From Homarus americanus (lineage: Eukaryota > Arthropoda > Malacostraca > Decapoda > Nephropidae): 64,000 bases of DNA. Numbering within the stretch: the first letter of the stretch is position 1; every line of letters begins with the position of its first letter. The notes beneath the pieces were generated by a model, which saw only the letters and a program-made list of their open reading frames with translations, made no database searches and was not told where the DNA came from. Below are positions 12,051 to 23,654 of the stretch, piece by piece. A program made the translations under genes and the position numbers. The DNA lies in the NCBI RefSeq assembly GCF_018991925.1, contig NW_024737068.1, forward strand, positions 11,486,561-11,550,560, given 5' to 3'.

Positions 12051-12204
12051 TCATCCGAGCAGATGTAAACCCTGCCCGCAAACCCTTACCAATCTAGTAA
12101 CGCTACACTATACATTAATATAGTCACCGTTGGGAAATTGTCTGATGTCATCATTGGCTTTAACGCCCGAGATACACCTAGTGAATTACTGCGCGATTTG
12201 AATC

Positions 12205-12216
12205 AGAAGTTTATCA
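12205..12216. repeat. Target-site duplication, left copy (LINE insertion)
   Basis: AGAAGTTTATCA, identical to 12,576-12,587, bracketing the truncated LINE. Exact flanking duplications of about this length are the usual signature of target-primed reverse transcription. Confidence 0.88.
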
Positions 12217-12575
12217 ATTCAATTTCAATTTCAATTGTTTATTCCTTGATAGAGGAAGCGGGATCCTAGTGCTGTCACTAGGTACCCCTGTACAATGACA
12301 CCAGAAGCATCTGGCAAGTGTGACAAGTATATACAGTATAAATATTATAAAGGGGCTTACTAAAGCCTAAGGAAGGAAGGATATTCCTTTAACACATAAT
12401 CAATATTATTTACAAAATATCTGGCCAGTATGGGGAGGATCATCGTGTCTCCGTCAGGGGGTCGTGGAGTGGTGGTCCAGCAGGCGTCACGGAAGCGTTG
12501 TGTGTGGGGACATCTTAGGAGGTAGTGGATAAGGGTGCTGCTGTCGGGTCTTCTGCATAATGCACAAGAGCGTTG
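12217..12575 (-). mobile_element. 5'-truncated non-LTR retrotransposon (LINE) 3' end
   Basis: Read on the minus strand, the 359-bp insert opens directly in the last 71 codons of a LINE ORF2 (12,575-12,360, ending TAG). The protein begins QRSCALCRRPDSSTLIHYLL, which gives a C-X2-C-X9-H-X4-C zinc-knuckle-like motif followed by CPHTQRFRD, the C-terminal signature of jockey/I/CR1-type ORF2 proteins downstream of the nuclease or RNase H region. A 3' UTR of about 110 bp follows, ending in AATAAACAATTG and about three AAATTG tail units. The 12-bp duplication on both sides shows a complete insertion event truncated at its 5' end. The frame has no stop, so the insertion may be fairly young. Confidence 0.88.
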
Positions 12576-12587
12576 AGAAGTTTATCA
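12576..12587. repeat. Target-site duplication, right copy (LINE insertion)
   Basis: Second copy of AGAAGTTTATCA, immediately outside the 5' end of the minus-strand LINE fragment. Confidence 0.88.
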
Positions 12588-12664
12588 TGTAGACTTTGTC
12601 ACAAGCTGATCAAACTCACCAAGTTTGGCGCAAGGCCGCAAACCTGTTCTTGTGGTATTTTGGG

Positions 12665-12688
12665 GACAGACAGACAGACAGACAGACA
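12665..12688. repeat. (GACA)n microsatellite
   Basis: Six GACA tetramers. Short frames across it are repeat-derived. Confidence 0.9.
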
Positions 12689-13312
12689 AGACCAAAAACA
12701 AAAACTTGCCTCGCAGTTACCTTCAGGACACAGAACACGAAAGAAAATGATCTATGGCTACTTCATGTACAGATAAATGGCATTTATCTCCGATTATCAG
12801 GAAATAAAATAAAATAAAATGCACTTTAATATTGTTCTCACTAGGAGATAAACGGAGTTAACTTATGTGAGTCAGTATCTATATATATGTTTTCATATCT
12901 CCAGTAAAGGGAAAATATAAGTTAGCAACACTTTGTATCGTAGATTAATAAGTTTTCTCACCTCTCCAGCCAGAAGATTATTTACCATAAGAATTTCCGA
13001 GAATCCATCTTTGTGTCGTAGATAACGAGAGCCCAGTAAGTGCTCTCTGACATCTCTAGTTAGAGGGAAGACCAGCGCATGAACCTTTAAGAACCTGAGC
13101 CATGGTTCCCTCTGGTGGCTCGCTCACACAGTGAACCTGAGAGTTAGAGCAGCGAGGTACTGTACTTGAAGCTATTTCCGCCAGTGTGTGAGTGTGAGGG
13201 AGGGGGACGGTGTGGCCCTCACCACAATACAGTAGTGGACACAGTCAGCGCTTGCTGGTGATGGCTGCAATATACGTTCACTGGATGGAATATTGCAAGG
13301 GACGTTTACATC

Positions 13313-13314
<2 letters not shown>

Positions 13315-13366
<52 letters not shown>
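13315..13366. repeat. (GT)n microsatellite
   Basis: Twenty-six uninterrupted TG dinucleotides. Confidence 0.95.
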
Positions 13367-13368
<2 letters not shown>

Positions 13369-13599
13369 GCATCAGGAGGGAGGCAGTAGATGTCTCACAC
13401 ACACAGACGTTACCTGTTCATACAACTACAACAACACCAAGAGGTAAAACAAGAACAACATCAACAAACGAATTCTTTCATATATACAAACTTAGATGGA
13501 GTTTGTACATAGGCTATTAGACGTTTATAAAATCTATGTGACTTATTATGTGTTTTACCGAGGCTTCAAAAGTTTGTAAAAAAAAAAGAATTAGAAAAT

Positions 13600-14335
13600 G
13601 AGGGAGGAGTTAGGTAGGGGGGAGGGTAGGAGTAATGGAGGAAGGTAAGAGTTAAGAAAGGAGGGAGAAGAAGGAGTAGGGGTGAGGTTGGGGAGGAGAG
13701 TAGGGGTAAGGGAGGGAGGGAGGTAGAAGAAGGGGTGAGGAAGAGTCCAGACGGTGAGGGAGAGAGACAGATGGAGTCATTTCCAGTACCCAGATGCCTC
13801 CTCCTTCCCCCTCTCTCTCTCCTCCCTCCTACCTTCTTCTCTCTCCTCCCTCCCCATTACCTGTCTTCCTTCTTTCTTTTCTATCCTTCCTACTACTATC
13901 CTACTATCCCTCCTTTCCCCATCATTTATCCTCCTCCATTTCTTCACCTCTCCTGGCCTTCTATATCCCCCATTCTCTCAACTCCTCCCTCACCTCTTTC
14001 TTCTATTCCCATCCTCCTTTCCCACTTTTCTTCCTCAGCTCTCCATTTCTTCCTCCATCCCTCCATCTTCCGTCCTTAGCTTTCCATCGCCCCTCCCTCC
14101 CTCATCTCGCCCTCTTCCTCCCTCCCTCCCTCATCTCTTCCCTCCCTCCCTCATCCCTTCCCTCCCTCCCTCATCCCTTCCTTCCCCTACCCTCCCTCAT
14201 CCTTCCTTCCCTCCCTCATCCCTTCCTTCCCTCCTCCCGCATCCCTCCCTCCTCCCTCCCTCCTCCCTCCCTCCTCCTCCCTCCCTCCCTCCCTCCCTCC
14301 CTCATCCCTTCCCTCCCTCCCTCACCGCCACTCTC
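13600..14335. repeat. Purine tract switching to pyrimidine tract (CCCT/CCTT)n
   Basis: From 13,600 to 13,775 the plus strand is purine-rich (GGGAGG, GGAGAA). From 13,797 to 14,335 it is almost purely pyrimidine with CCCTCCCTCATCCCTTCC repetition, densest at 14,080-14,330. Two long overlapping plus frames (13,754-14,501) are Ser/Pro/Leu translations of this tract and not a gene. Confidence 0.8.
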
Positions 14336-14414
14336 CGTAGTCCCTGCAGTATCGGTATCCAATGTTCCGCAATGCCGAAGATCCACCCGGCCGCGGCCTC
14401 CACTTGTGGCGCAA

Positions 14415-14765
14415 CAGTTACGTGGTGGTGGGATGGCATGGTGTGGTGATTTGGATGGCTTAAGTGTGGTGGATAGCAGGGTGTGGTGGTGGATAACTTA
14501 GGGTGTGGTGGTGGATAACCAAGTGGTGGTGGATAACTTAAGTGTGAGGTGGTGAGATAACTTAAGTGTGGTGGTGGTGTGCTTAGGGTATGGTGGTGGA
14601 TAGCAAGGGTGTGGTGGTGGATAGCAGAATGAGTGGGGTGGATAGCAAGTGGTGGTGGATAACTTAAGTGTGGTGGTGGATAACTTAAGTGTGGTGGTGG
14701 ATAACTTAAGTGTGGTGGTAGATAACTTAAGTGTGGTGGTAGATAACTTAAGTGTGGTGGAAGCT
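14415..14765. repeat. 21-bp GT-rich minisatellite
   Basis: Imperfect copies of TGTGGTGGTGGATAACTTAAG. The five most regular copies are at 14,655-14,765. A plus frame reads the unit as repeated VVDNLSV, but there is no flanking non-repeat coding sequence. Confidence 0.88.
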
Positions 14766-15246
14766 GATTTAGGTAAGATTAGAGTTAACTCAAGTGCTGT
14801 GGAACTCAAGACAAACAAGAGAGAAATAAATAAAAGCCAAATCACACACAAATTTCCCCTAGGAGTTATAGTCCTGTTCTCTGAGCTGAAGAAGACGACG
14901 ACCCGACCACGTCATCTCGGATCACGAGACTTAAGAAGCTGTAAGTCCGGCGGTGGCGGCTGCTGTGGAGGCTATAGTGGCGGTGGCGGCGTCCGGGATT
15001 AGACTTCGGGAGGTGGGAGTTTCCGGCCGGTAATTGGATGACGAAGATCCAATAAAAACGGGAAATCCGGAGGTTGGTAAGTAAAAATTACCCGTGGCAG
15101 GTTGCCCTCCCTTCCTCCCTCCCTCTTTCCCACCCTCCTTCCCTCCCTCCTTCTCTCAGCCTCCTCCTCCTGCCAGGGCCGTCGCTCGCTGGGTCTTACC
15201 AACGCTGTAAAAAGTATGTGTCGCTGATGGTGAAGTGTCGCTCTTT

Positions 15247-15437
<191 letters not shown>

Positions 15438-15849
15438 GGGCAACCTTTACCTTTCCCTCAATCTAACCCTCCTCTCCTTCACCATCACCCTCGCCCTCCC
15501 CCTTACCTTCCCCTCGCTTCATCACCCTTCTCCCCTCCCATCTCCTTTAACCTTACCATCTCCCTTTGCCCTCCCCTCATACTTACCCCCTCACCCTACC
15601 CCTTCCCCACTAACCCTCCCTGTCCCCTTCAAAAAATATACAGTGGCGTTCCGGTGGTATCCGCTACTTTTTTTTCTTTAGATAGAGGAGGTTGAGTTTT
15701 CTTAGGGTAGCTGTACTGCCTCTCCTGTAAAGAAGAAAAGGGAAATGTGTGATGTTCTGGGTTGACATTGGGGCTGTTTTTTTAAGGCCAGAGTGTTGTC
15801 TTTTAAGAGTATTTCATTTTTCTTAACGGATGCTTCCTTACTCTCTCTT

Positions 15850-17280
15850 CTGGCCCCCTGCCCCTACCTCCCCATTCCTTGGCCCTGCCCCTGTCTCCCC
15901 ATTCCTTGGCCCCTGCCCCTACCTCCCCACTCCATGGCCCCTGCCCCTATCTTCCTACCCATGGCCCCCTGCCCCCATTCTCTCCCACCCATGGCCCCTG
16001 CCCCTATCTCCCCACTCCATGGCCCCCTGCCCCCTATCTCACCACTCCATGGCCCCCTGCCCCTATCTTCCCACCCATGGCCCCTGCCCCTATCTTCCCA
16101 CCCATGGCCCCTGCCCCTATCTCCCCATTCCTTGGCCCCCTGGCCCCTACCTCCCCACCCATGGCCCCCTGCCCCTATCTTCCCACCCATGGCCCTGCCC
16201 CTATCTTCCTACCCATGGCCCCCTGCCCCTATCTCCCACCCATGGCCCCTGCCCCTATCTCACCACTCCATGGCCCCTGCCCCTATCTCCCCACCCATGG
16301 CCCCTGCCCCTATCTCCCACCCATGGCCCCTGCCCCTATCTCCCACCCTTGGCCCCTGCCCCTCATCTCCCACCCCTTGGCCCCTGCCCCTATCTCCCCA
16401 CCCCTTGGCCCCCTCCCCTACCTCCCACCCATGGCCCCCTGCCCTATCTCCCCACCCATGGCCCCCTGCCCCTATCTCCCACTCCATGGCCCCCTGCCCC
16501 TATCTCCCACTCCATGGCCCCCTGCCCCTATCTCCCACCCATGGCCCCTGCCCCTACCTCCCCACCCATGGCCCCTGCCCCTATCTCCCACTCCATGGCT
16601 CCCTGCCCTATCTCCCCACTCCATGGCCCCTGCCCCTATCTCCACTCCATGGCCCCCTGCCCTATCTCCCCACTCCATGGGCCCTCCTCTATCTCCCACC
16701 CATGGCCCCTGCCCTACCCTCCCACTCCATGGCCCCCTGCCCCTATCTCCCCACTCCATGGCCCCCTGCCCCTATCTCCCCACCCATGGCCCCTGCCTCC
16801 CCCTATCTCCCCACTCCATGGCTCCCTCCCCTATCTCCCCACTCCATGGCCCCCTGCCCCTATCTCCCCACTCCATGGCCCCCTGCCCTATCTCCCACCC
16901 CTGGCCCCTGCTCCCTATCTCCCCACCCCTTGGCCCCCTGCCCCTATCTCCCCACTCCATGGCCCCCTGCCCATCTCCCCACTCCATGGCCCCTGCCCTC
17001 TATCTCCCACCCCTTGGCCCCTGCCCTATCTCCACCCCTTGGCCCCTGCCCCTATCTCCCCACTTTGGCCCCTGCCCTATCTCCCCACTCCATGGCCCCC
17101 CTGCTCCTATCCCCCCACTCCATGGCCCCCTGCTCCTATCTCCCACTCCATGGCCCCTGCCCCATCTCCCACTCCATGGCCTGCCCCTATCTCCCCACCC
17201 CTTGGCCCCCCTTCCATCTCCCCACTTTGGCCCCTGCCCCTATCTCACCACCCCTTGGCCTCTTGCACTTATCTCACTAC
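15850..17280. repeat. 29-bp C-rich minisatellite
   Basis: About 50 copies of a unit reading CCATGGCCCCCTGCCCCTA then TCTCCCCACT. Units vary between about 25 and 29 bp through loss of C residues, ACTCC/ACCC alternation, and CCATGG/CCTTGG exchange. The unit has no stop codon in the three plus frames, which creates overlapping frames of 657, 514 and 474 codons made of Pro/Leu/Ser/Ala repeats. None has the features of a real protein. Confidence 0.95.
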
Positions 17281-17690
17281 CACTATCTTCCCACCACCCA
17301 TAGCCTCCTCACCCCTACATTCCCCTACTTCTACCCCTCTTCTACCTCTACCTCCCCACTCTACCCTCCCCTAAGTTCCACCTCCTCCCCCACCTCCACC
17401 CCTACCACCTCCTTATCTTCCCACCACCAGTCTCCTATATCTTATTCACCATCACTACCTCCTCCACTCCTACCTCCACCCCACCCATTCCCTTCCTCTA
17501 CTATTACTTCCTTCCAACCTCTACCTCCTACCCCTTCCCTCCTCCCTTCCCTCCCACCACTACCTCCACCCTACCTCACTCCCCTACCCATACCTCTCCT
17601 CACCACTACCTCCAACCATATCTCCTCCCCTGCCTCCTACCCCTATTTTCCCCTTTACCCTTCCTCCTCCCAGCCCCACCCCCAACCCCT
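17281..17690. repeat. Pyrimidine-rich tract (CCTCCACC)
   Basis: Continues the C/T-rich strand bias of the preceding array without its unit. Mostly TACCTCCACCCC-type sequence. Confidence 0.7.
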
Positions 17691-17769
17691 AGAAAAATAT
17701 GTGATGTGTGGGTTGCCATCTGTTCATCTTCAGCGCCTTGTTATGAACTTCACTCTCAGGAACTAAAAA

Positions 17770-18060
17770 ATGAATAAAAATGAATAAAACGAATGAATGA
17801 ATGAATAAATAAATAAGTAAATACTCAGCCACGTTTCGGGTGACGTTCAATTTAATGGTTCTGTTTTTAATTTTTTTTTCTGACTTTTTCATAATTTTTG
17901 TACTTTTTACTTTTTTTTTAATTTTCACTTTTTTTTTCTTTTTAATTTTTACTTTGTTTATCTCTACTTTTTATTGTATTTTTATACTTTCGAGGAAGTT
18001 TTTTGAAATATTTCTGGGTGTTCGTGTGGTACTGTCAACTAAGGCGTATGTTTGACTGTA
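17770..18060. other. AT-rich sequence with GAAT and T-rich runs
   Basis: GAATGAATGAATAAATAAATAAG-type repetition at about 17,790-17,820 and T-rich runs separated by AC at 17,865-17,960. No gene was seen. Confidence 0.6.
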
Positions 18061-18126
18061 CTTAACCTAACCTAATTTAAGTTAATAAACTTTGACCTCC
18101 CCTAACCTCACCTTACCTAACTTAAC
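18060..18126. repeat. Degenerate CCTAA (telomere-pentamer-like) patch
   Basis: AACCTAACCTAA, CCCTAACCTC and CCTTACCTAACTTAAC occur within 66 bp. The pentamer is the arthropod telomere unit read on the C strand. It is too degenerate to be a recent telomere-derived tract. Confidence 0.5.
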
Positions 18127-18267
18127 AAAAAGTCAACCATAACACTCTCGCTCTGGGTGACGTCTAAAAGTACTTCTGGGTTTTATTCTTCCAGGCTTTT
18201 GTTCCTCTGTCGGGGTCTTTTTAGTCTTTTTTGTTAATTATTTTGTGGCTGACAGATTTTTTTGTTT

Positions 18268-18325
18268 TTGTTGGAGATTTGTTTTTGTTGGAGATTTGTT
18301 TTTGTTGGAGATTTGTTTTTTGGAG
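18268..18325. repeat. 17-bp tandem repeat
   Basis: Three perfect copies of GTTTTTGTTGGAGATTT plus a partial fourth. A CTT/TGTTG-rich patch continues to 18,440, and (TAA)8 lies at 18,493-18,516. Confidence 0.85.
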
Positions 18326-18516
18326 ACTTTGTTTTCGTTGATATTCTTTATTATATTGCTCTCTTATGGACGTGTTTCTTTGTGAGTTTTTGTTCTTTTG
18401 TTGGTGATATTGTTGTTGTTTTGTTGGCATTTTTGTTTCTTATTTGTGAAACTTTATTGTTAAACCAGACTACTAAGATATTTTATAGACGTAATAATAA
18501 TAATAATAATAATAAT

Positions 18517-19196
18517 ATATTATAAGAAATTACAAAGGTTACTACATAAAAGAACAAATAGATAAATTCTTATGTAGATAAATTAATAAAAGTTAAGCTT
18601 CTCGCTGTCACTCTATAAAAGCGTCAAGATGTTTTACTATAAGTTTAGTACATATAATTTCAAACTCTTTATAGGTTAAAACAGAAGATTTTAGTCTGTT
18701 GGAGGATGAGAGAACGTTGGTTGAACTTCCGTTGAGTTGTCGCTCAAAGCTTAAAGTTTTAATTGAGTTGTCAGATACAACTTTCAGCTTGGTTATTAAT
18801 GAATGCTTTTGTTTCTCCGTTAGAAGAAAGCCTTTAAGCTCTTGTTAGCTTGTAGAACTAATATTTTTTTAGTACTCCCATATTATAATAAGCTTTTTAT
18901 CTATTAAAGAGGACAAGATTTCGAATTAAAAACGTAAAAGTGTTTCTCATGTGACTGTTAATAATACTAATAATAACAGTATAACAGTATTTTAATAGTA
19001 ATAACCATAGACATGAGAACACTGACTGGTAGAGAGATTGCAGGAAGAGACGACCGACTCACCAAAACAAGATCGTGTATGAAGAGTCGAAAAACAACAT
19101 GAAACAAGAGTAAAATGGGTAGATGGTAGATGGTGAGGTGACTTAGAAACAAATAACAAATGATCATATGGGTGGAGAGTTTATCCCTTCATTTGC
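18517..19196. other. Intergenic sequence, no gene recognised
   Basis: AT-rich unique DNA without microsatellites. No coding frame of note was seen. Confidence 0.5.
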
Positions 19197-20030
19197 ACCT
19201 GGTGGCTCTGTGAACAGGGAGAAGACGGAATTTCTTGCGTCTCATTTTGCGAGTGATACAGCGTTAGTACCCAAGCCAGACCGCCACTTCTCCCCAGTGC
19301 TTCCTCCTCTTACTAGTGCCAGTCTGCATACTGCAGCATAACAAAAAGTACAGGAAACTCCTCGACACTGATGTTGGTAAAGCCGCAGGACCAGACTGTA
19401 TGAGTCTCTACAGTCTCAAAAGATGTTCACGGTCATTTGAAGCCTCTCTTGTAGCTCTCCCAGTCTTGGCCACATCTGGAGGAAGGCGAGAATTGTTGTG
19501 CTCACAAAAAATAACCAAGACATCAGCGTAGAACTACAGACAAATGTTTCCACTGTCAGTAGTTGCCAAGGTCTTTTGGAAATTCTTGTTCAACTACCAG
19601 AGGCGCTCCTTGTTTAGTAATATATATTAAGCAGCAAACAATTTGGTTTTAGAAGTACATCAGGTGTATTACTGCAGATAGCCACCAGATAATAGTAGAG
19701 TCTTGACCGTGGAGAGGATACAGTCTTGAACACTGCTGGGTCATTCATCACAGTCTGACACGAAGGTCTGGTATCTAGGATGAAGTCACTTGTGGTAGAC
19801 AGTTTACTGTGTTTACTTAGAATTATTTAACTATGCGTTCCTTTGAATTATAATTAATGGTTTTCTCGAAGTGGCATAGAGGCTGGTGTGCCTAAAAGGT
19901 AGTGTGGTGGATCTCGACTGTGGAATTATCTCCATGACTTACTGAAATTAACCCCAGACTGATGAAACGTTGACCTTCACCGCACATGTGACGGATATTC
20001 ATACATTAATTACATGTTAAGGAATATATA
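19197..20030 (+). pseudogene. Decayed LINE reverse transcriptase
   Basis: Reading across frames recovers the reverse transcriptase of a jockey/CR1-type LINE in the right order. EKTEFLASHFASDT lies at about 19,220-19,262, GKAAGPD at 19,377-19,397 (the family's KA-GPD block before the RT), HIWRKARIVVLTKN near 19,470, NYRQMFPLSVVAKVF at about 19,532, QFGFRSTSG at about 19,638, HEGLVSRMKSL near 19,760, GVP at about 19,890, and a degenerate remnant of the YADD region near 19,950. Several frameshifts and stops (for example three consecutive stops after QFGFR) break it, and the catalytic YADD box is not intact. It is a dead, old copy; neither terminus nor a target duplication was identified. Confidence 0.82.
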
Positions 20031-20170
20031 ATTACCCATAACTCACAAAAAAGGTCAAATTAAGTATTTTTTAATTTGGGATTCTGGTTCTTGTTCTTAT
20101 AAAGGAATTAGATGATACAAGAGATAATAATACACAGGCGGAGGACAGACCCACCACACGGCAGATACCT

Positions 20171-20171
<1 letters not shown>

Positions 20172-20222
<51 letters not shown>
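20172..20222. repeat. (CA)n microsatellite
   Basis: About 25 uninterrupted CA dinucleotides. ATA/ATT-rich runs follow at 20,280-20,470. Confidence 0.95.
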
Positions 20223-20224
<2 letters not shown>

Positions 20225-20540
20225 CTGAGAAGGATGTTTTGGGCTCACAGATTGATGTGTATAAAAAATTAGTGATGGTAATAATAAGTTGTTTTAGTGA
20301 TGCTACTATACCTATATTGATAATAATAATAGTAATAGTAATAATAATAATTTAATTAACTTTTATGACTATAAAATAACTGCTTCTACTTCTACTACCA
20401 CTATTCTTACCACAACTACTAGCTCCAACAACGATAATAATAACAACAACAACAATAATAACAATAAACAGCATCGTTCAGCTCAAGTCCAGCCGCTCTC
20501 ACCACCTGACTGAACATTGAACAAAGATCAGATAAGTCAG

Positions 20541-20590
<50 letters not shown>
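20541..20590. repeat. (CT)n microsatellite
   Basis: Twenty-five CT dinucleotides. The frames crossing it on both strands owe their length to the repeat. Confidence 0.95.
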
Positions 20591-20593
<3 letters not shown>

Positions 20594-20795
20594 AGCTTCA
20601 CCCACCTACCATCAGCATCAGCAGGAGGCGGAGGGAGAGAGGAAGGGAAGGAAGCACTACACACTCCCACATATACGGCCGCTCCTCCACATCCCACAAA
20701 CGCCTGTGTAATTACTCCGCCTCAGCTGCACCAGGCTGTCCGCTTTTATTCCAACTTGACTCTGGGATGTGAATCAAAGTCGACATCAAAAACTT

Positions 20796-20842
20796 CTGTG
20801 TGTGTGTCTGTGTGTGTGTGTGTGTGTGTGTCTGTGTGTATG
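20796..20842. repeat. (GT)n microsatellite
   Basis: GT repeat with two CT interruptions. Confidence 0.88.
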
Positions 20843-21144
20843 TGAGGAAGAGAAGAGGGAGGGCGGTGGTGGTGGAGGGTCTCATGTGTGTGTGAGTCGA
20901 GGAAGCCCATATGGCCTTCTCCTTGCCAATCTGTTCACTTAATTCATCATTATAAAATGCACTTGTGCCTTTCTCTCCCCAGGACCCCAGAGTCTCGAAA
21001 TGGCATTAAAGGGATGATATCTCCTGGGGGTCTTGAGGGGTGGGAGGAAGATCGGAGGATGGATTCATTTGCAAGATATTCTTCAGGTTTTGGTGGCTGG
21101 TGGGAGAAACAATTGGACTAATGTGTTCGTACTGGCGAGCGTGT

Positions 21145-22775
21145 GGGAGGGTCGGGGTGGGGATAGGTGTTGGGGGTGGGGTATTGGAGGGTGGGGATGG
21201 GTGTTGGGGTGGGGGGGTGTTGGAGGTGGGGATAGGTGTTGGGGTGGGGGTATTGGAGGGTGGGGGTGTTGGAGGTGGGGATAGGTGTTGGGGTGGGGTA
21301 TTGGAGGTGGGGTGTTGGAGGTGGGGATAGGTGTTGGGGTGGGTTATTGGAGGGTGGGGATAGGTGTTGGGGTGGGGTATTGGAGGTGGGGATAGGTGTT
21401 GGGGTGGGGTGTGGAGGGTGGGGTGATGGAGGTGGGGGTGTTGGAGGGTGGGATAGGTGTTGGGGTGGGGTGTTGGAGGTGGGGGTGTTGGAGGGTGGGG
21501 TATTGGAGGTGGGGATAGGTGTTGGGGTGGGGTATTGGAGGGTGGGGGTGTTGGAGGTGGGGATAGGTGTTGGGGTGGGGTATTGGAGGGTGGGGATAGG
21601 TGTTGGGGTGGGGTATTGGAGGGTGGGGATAGGTGTTGGGGTGGGGTATTGGAGGTGGGGATAGGTGTTGGGGTGGGGTATTGGAGGTGGTGGGGTGTTG
21701 GAGGGTGGGGTATTGGAGGGTGGGATAGGTGTTGGGGTGTGATATTGGAGGTGGGGTGTTGGAGGTGGGGTGTTGGAGGGTGGGGATAGGTGTTGGGGTG
21801 GGGTATTGGAGGGTGGGGATAGGTGTTGGGGTGGGGTATTGGAGGGTGGGGATAGGTGTTGGGGTGGGGGTGTTGGAGGGTGGGGATAGGTGTTGGGGTG
21901 GGGGTTTGGAGGGTGGGGTGTTGGAGAGTGGGATAGGTGTTGGGGTGGGGTATTGGAGGTGGGGTGTTGGAGGTGGGGATAGGTGTTGGGGTGGGAGTAT
22001 TGGAGGGTGGGGATAGGTGTTGGGGTGGGGTATTGGAGGGTGGGGATAGGTGTTGGGGTGGGGTATTGGAGGTGGGGATAGGTGTTGGGGTGGGGTTTGG
22101 AGGTGGGGGTGATGGAGGGTGGGGGTGTTGGAGGGTGGGGATAGGTGTTGGGGTGGGGTATTGGAGGGTGTGGGGGTGTTGGAGGGTGGGGTGTGGAGGG
22201 TGGGGATAGGTGTTGGGGTGGGGTATTGGAGGGTGGGGTGTTGGAGGGTGGGATAGGTGTTGGGGTGGGAGTGGAGGGTGGGGATAGGTGTTGGGGTGGG
22301 GTATTGGAGGGTGGGGATGGGTGTTGGGGTGGGGTGTGGAGGTGGGGATAGGTGTTGGGGTGAAGATTGGGAGATGAGAGTGTTGGAGGGTGGGAGTATT
22401 GGAGGTGGGGATAGGTGTTGGGGTGTGGTATTGGAGGTGGGGGTGTTGGAGGTGGGGTGTTGGAGGTGGGGATAGGTGTTGGGGTGGGGTATTGGAGGGT
22501 GGGGATAGGTGTTGGGGTGGGGTATTGGAGGGTGGGATAGGTGTTGGGGTGGGGTATTGGAGGGTGGGATAGGTGTTGGGGTGGGGAATTGTTGGAGGTG
22601 GGGATAGGTGTTGGGGTGGGGTATTGGAGGGTGGGGATAGGTGTTGGGGTGAGGGTATTGGAGGTGGGGATAGGTGTTGGGGTGGGGTATTGGAGGGTGG
22701 GATAGGTGTTGGGGTGGGGGTATTGGAGGTGGGATAGGTGTTGGGGTGGGGGTGTTGGAGGGTGGGGATAGGTGT
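21145..22775. repeat. 33-bp G-rich minisatellite with G-quadruplex potential
   Basis: About 50 copies of a unit reading GATAGGTGTTGGGGTGGGG then TATTGGAGGGTGGG, with a shorter subunit TGTTGGAGGTGGGG inserted at irregular places. Each full unit contains four runs of three or four G separated by 1, 7 and 1 nt, which satisfies the usual G-quadruplex pattern. The plus-strand frames and the 548-codon minus frame are all stop-free because of the unit. It decays to a looser GGTGTTGTGGTGGGG form up to about 22,880. Confidence 0.94.
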
Positions 22776-22889
22776 TGTGGTGGTTTGCTTGGGGGTTGTG
22801 ATTGGGTGTCAGGATAGGTGTTGTGGTGGGGATGTTGGGTGCTGAGGGTAGATGTTGTGGTGGGGATAGGTGTTGTGGGTGAAAGTGTT

Positions 22890-23265
22890 GGAGGATGGGG
22901 GTGTGGTTGATGGATATGATGATAGTAGGAGGTGGCGATGATGGGGTGGTGATGGTGGTTATGTTGGTGGAGGATGGTGCTGATAGGCAATGGTGATGAG
23001 TGATGGTGTCTGGTGGTGGGAGTTGTGATGGTTGTGAGGTAATGATGATTGTGGTGGTGGTGATGGATTCAAGGTTGGTGATGGTGAGGTGGTAGAAGGT
23101 GGTGGAGGTGGTGATGATGATGGTGGTGGAGGTGGTGATGATGAAGGTGGAGGTGGTAATGATGGTGGTGGAGGTGGTGAGGGCTGGAACTGGTGATGGT
23201 GAAAGTGGTGATGTCGGGGATGATGATGATGTATGATGATCATGACGGTGGTGGGTGGTGATGGT
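22890..23265. repeat. GGT/GAT trinucleotide-type degenerate repeat
   Basis: Repeated GGTGATGATGATGGTGGTGGAGGTGG with no fixed higher-order unit. It follows the G-rich array directly. A CA run lies at 23,288-23,308. Confidence 0.75.
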
Positions 23266-23654
23266 TATGTGTATGTGAGACTCCTTTCACACACACACAC
23301 ACACACAAACGGGGAAGGAAGAAAGGATGAATTCAGGGGTACTTAGTTAAGGGAGGGAGTGGTGGAGGGGTGAGGGAGGGAAGGAGGGAGAGCAAAGTGA
23401 GGGAGTGTGGGTGATGGGTTGGGTTAGCCTGACAGATGACAGCTGAGAGGAGAACATAGTCCGTGGGAACCTCACTTAACAGAAGGAGGGCAAGTGGTAA
23501 GAGGAGAATTAGATTATGTCATATACACGAGGGATGGGTGAGGCGCCCCGCACAGGAACGATGTGTCCCTGGGAGGGCCACATTAATTTTGATTCCCGGA
23601 CCCACCCGGAAGCGGACCCAGTCTCTCGCACCAAAACCGCAGATTTGATTTGAA

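Noticed and set aside
15793..17766. 657-codon plus-strand open frame (Pro/Leu/Ser-rich)
   Set aside because: Lies inside the 29-bp C-rich array; two other plus frames are open as well and the protein is only a repeat translation.
21344..22990. 548-codon minus-strand open frame ([13 protein letters not shown] repeats)
   Set aside because: Translation of the G-rich 33-bp array; frames shift with unit length and there is no coding sequence outside the repeat.
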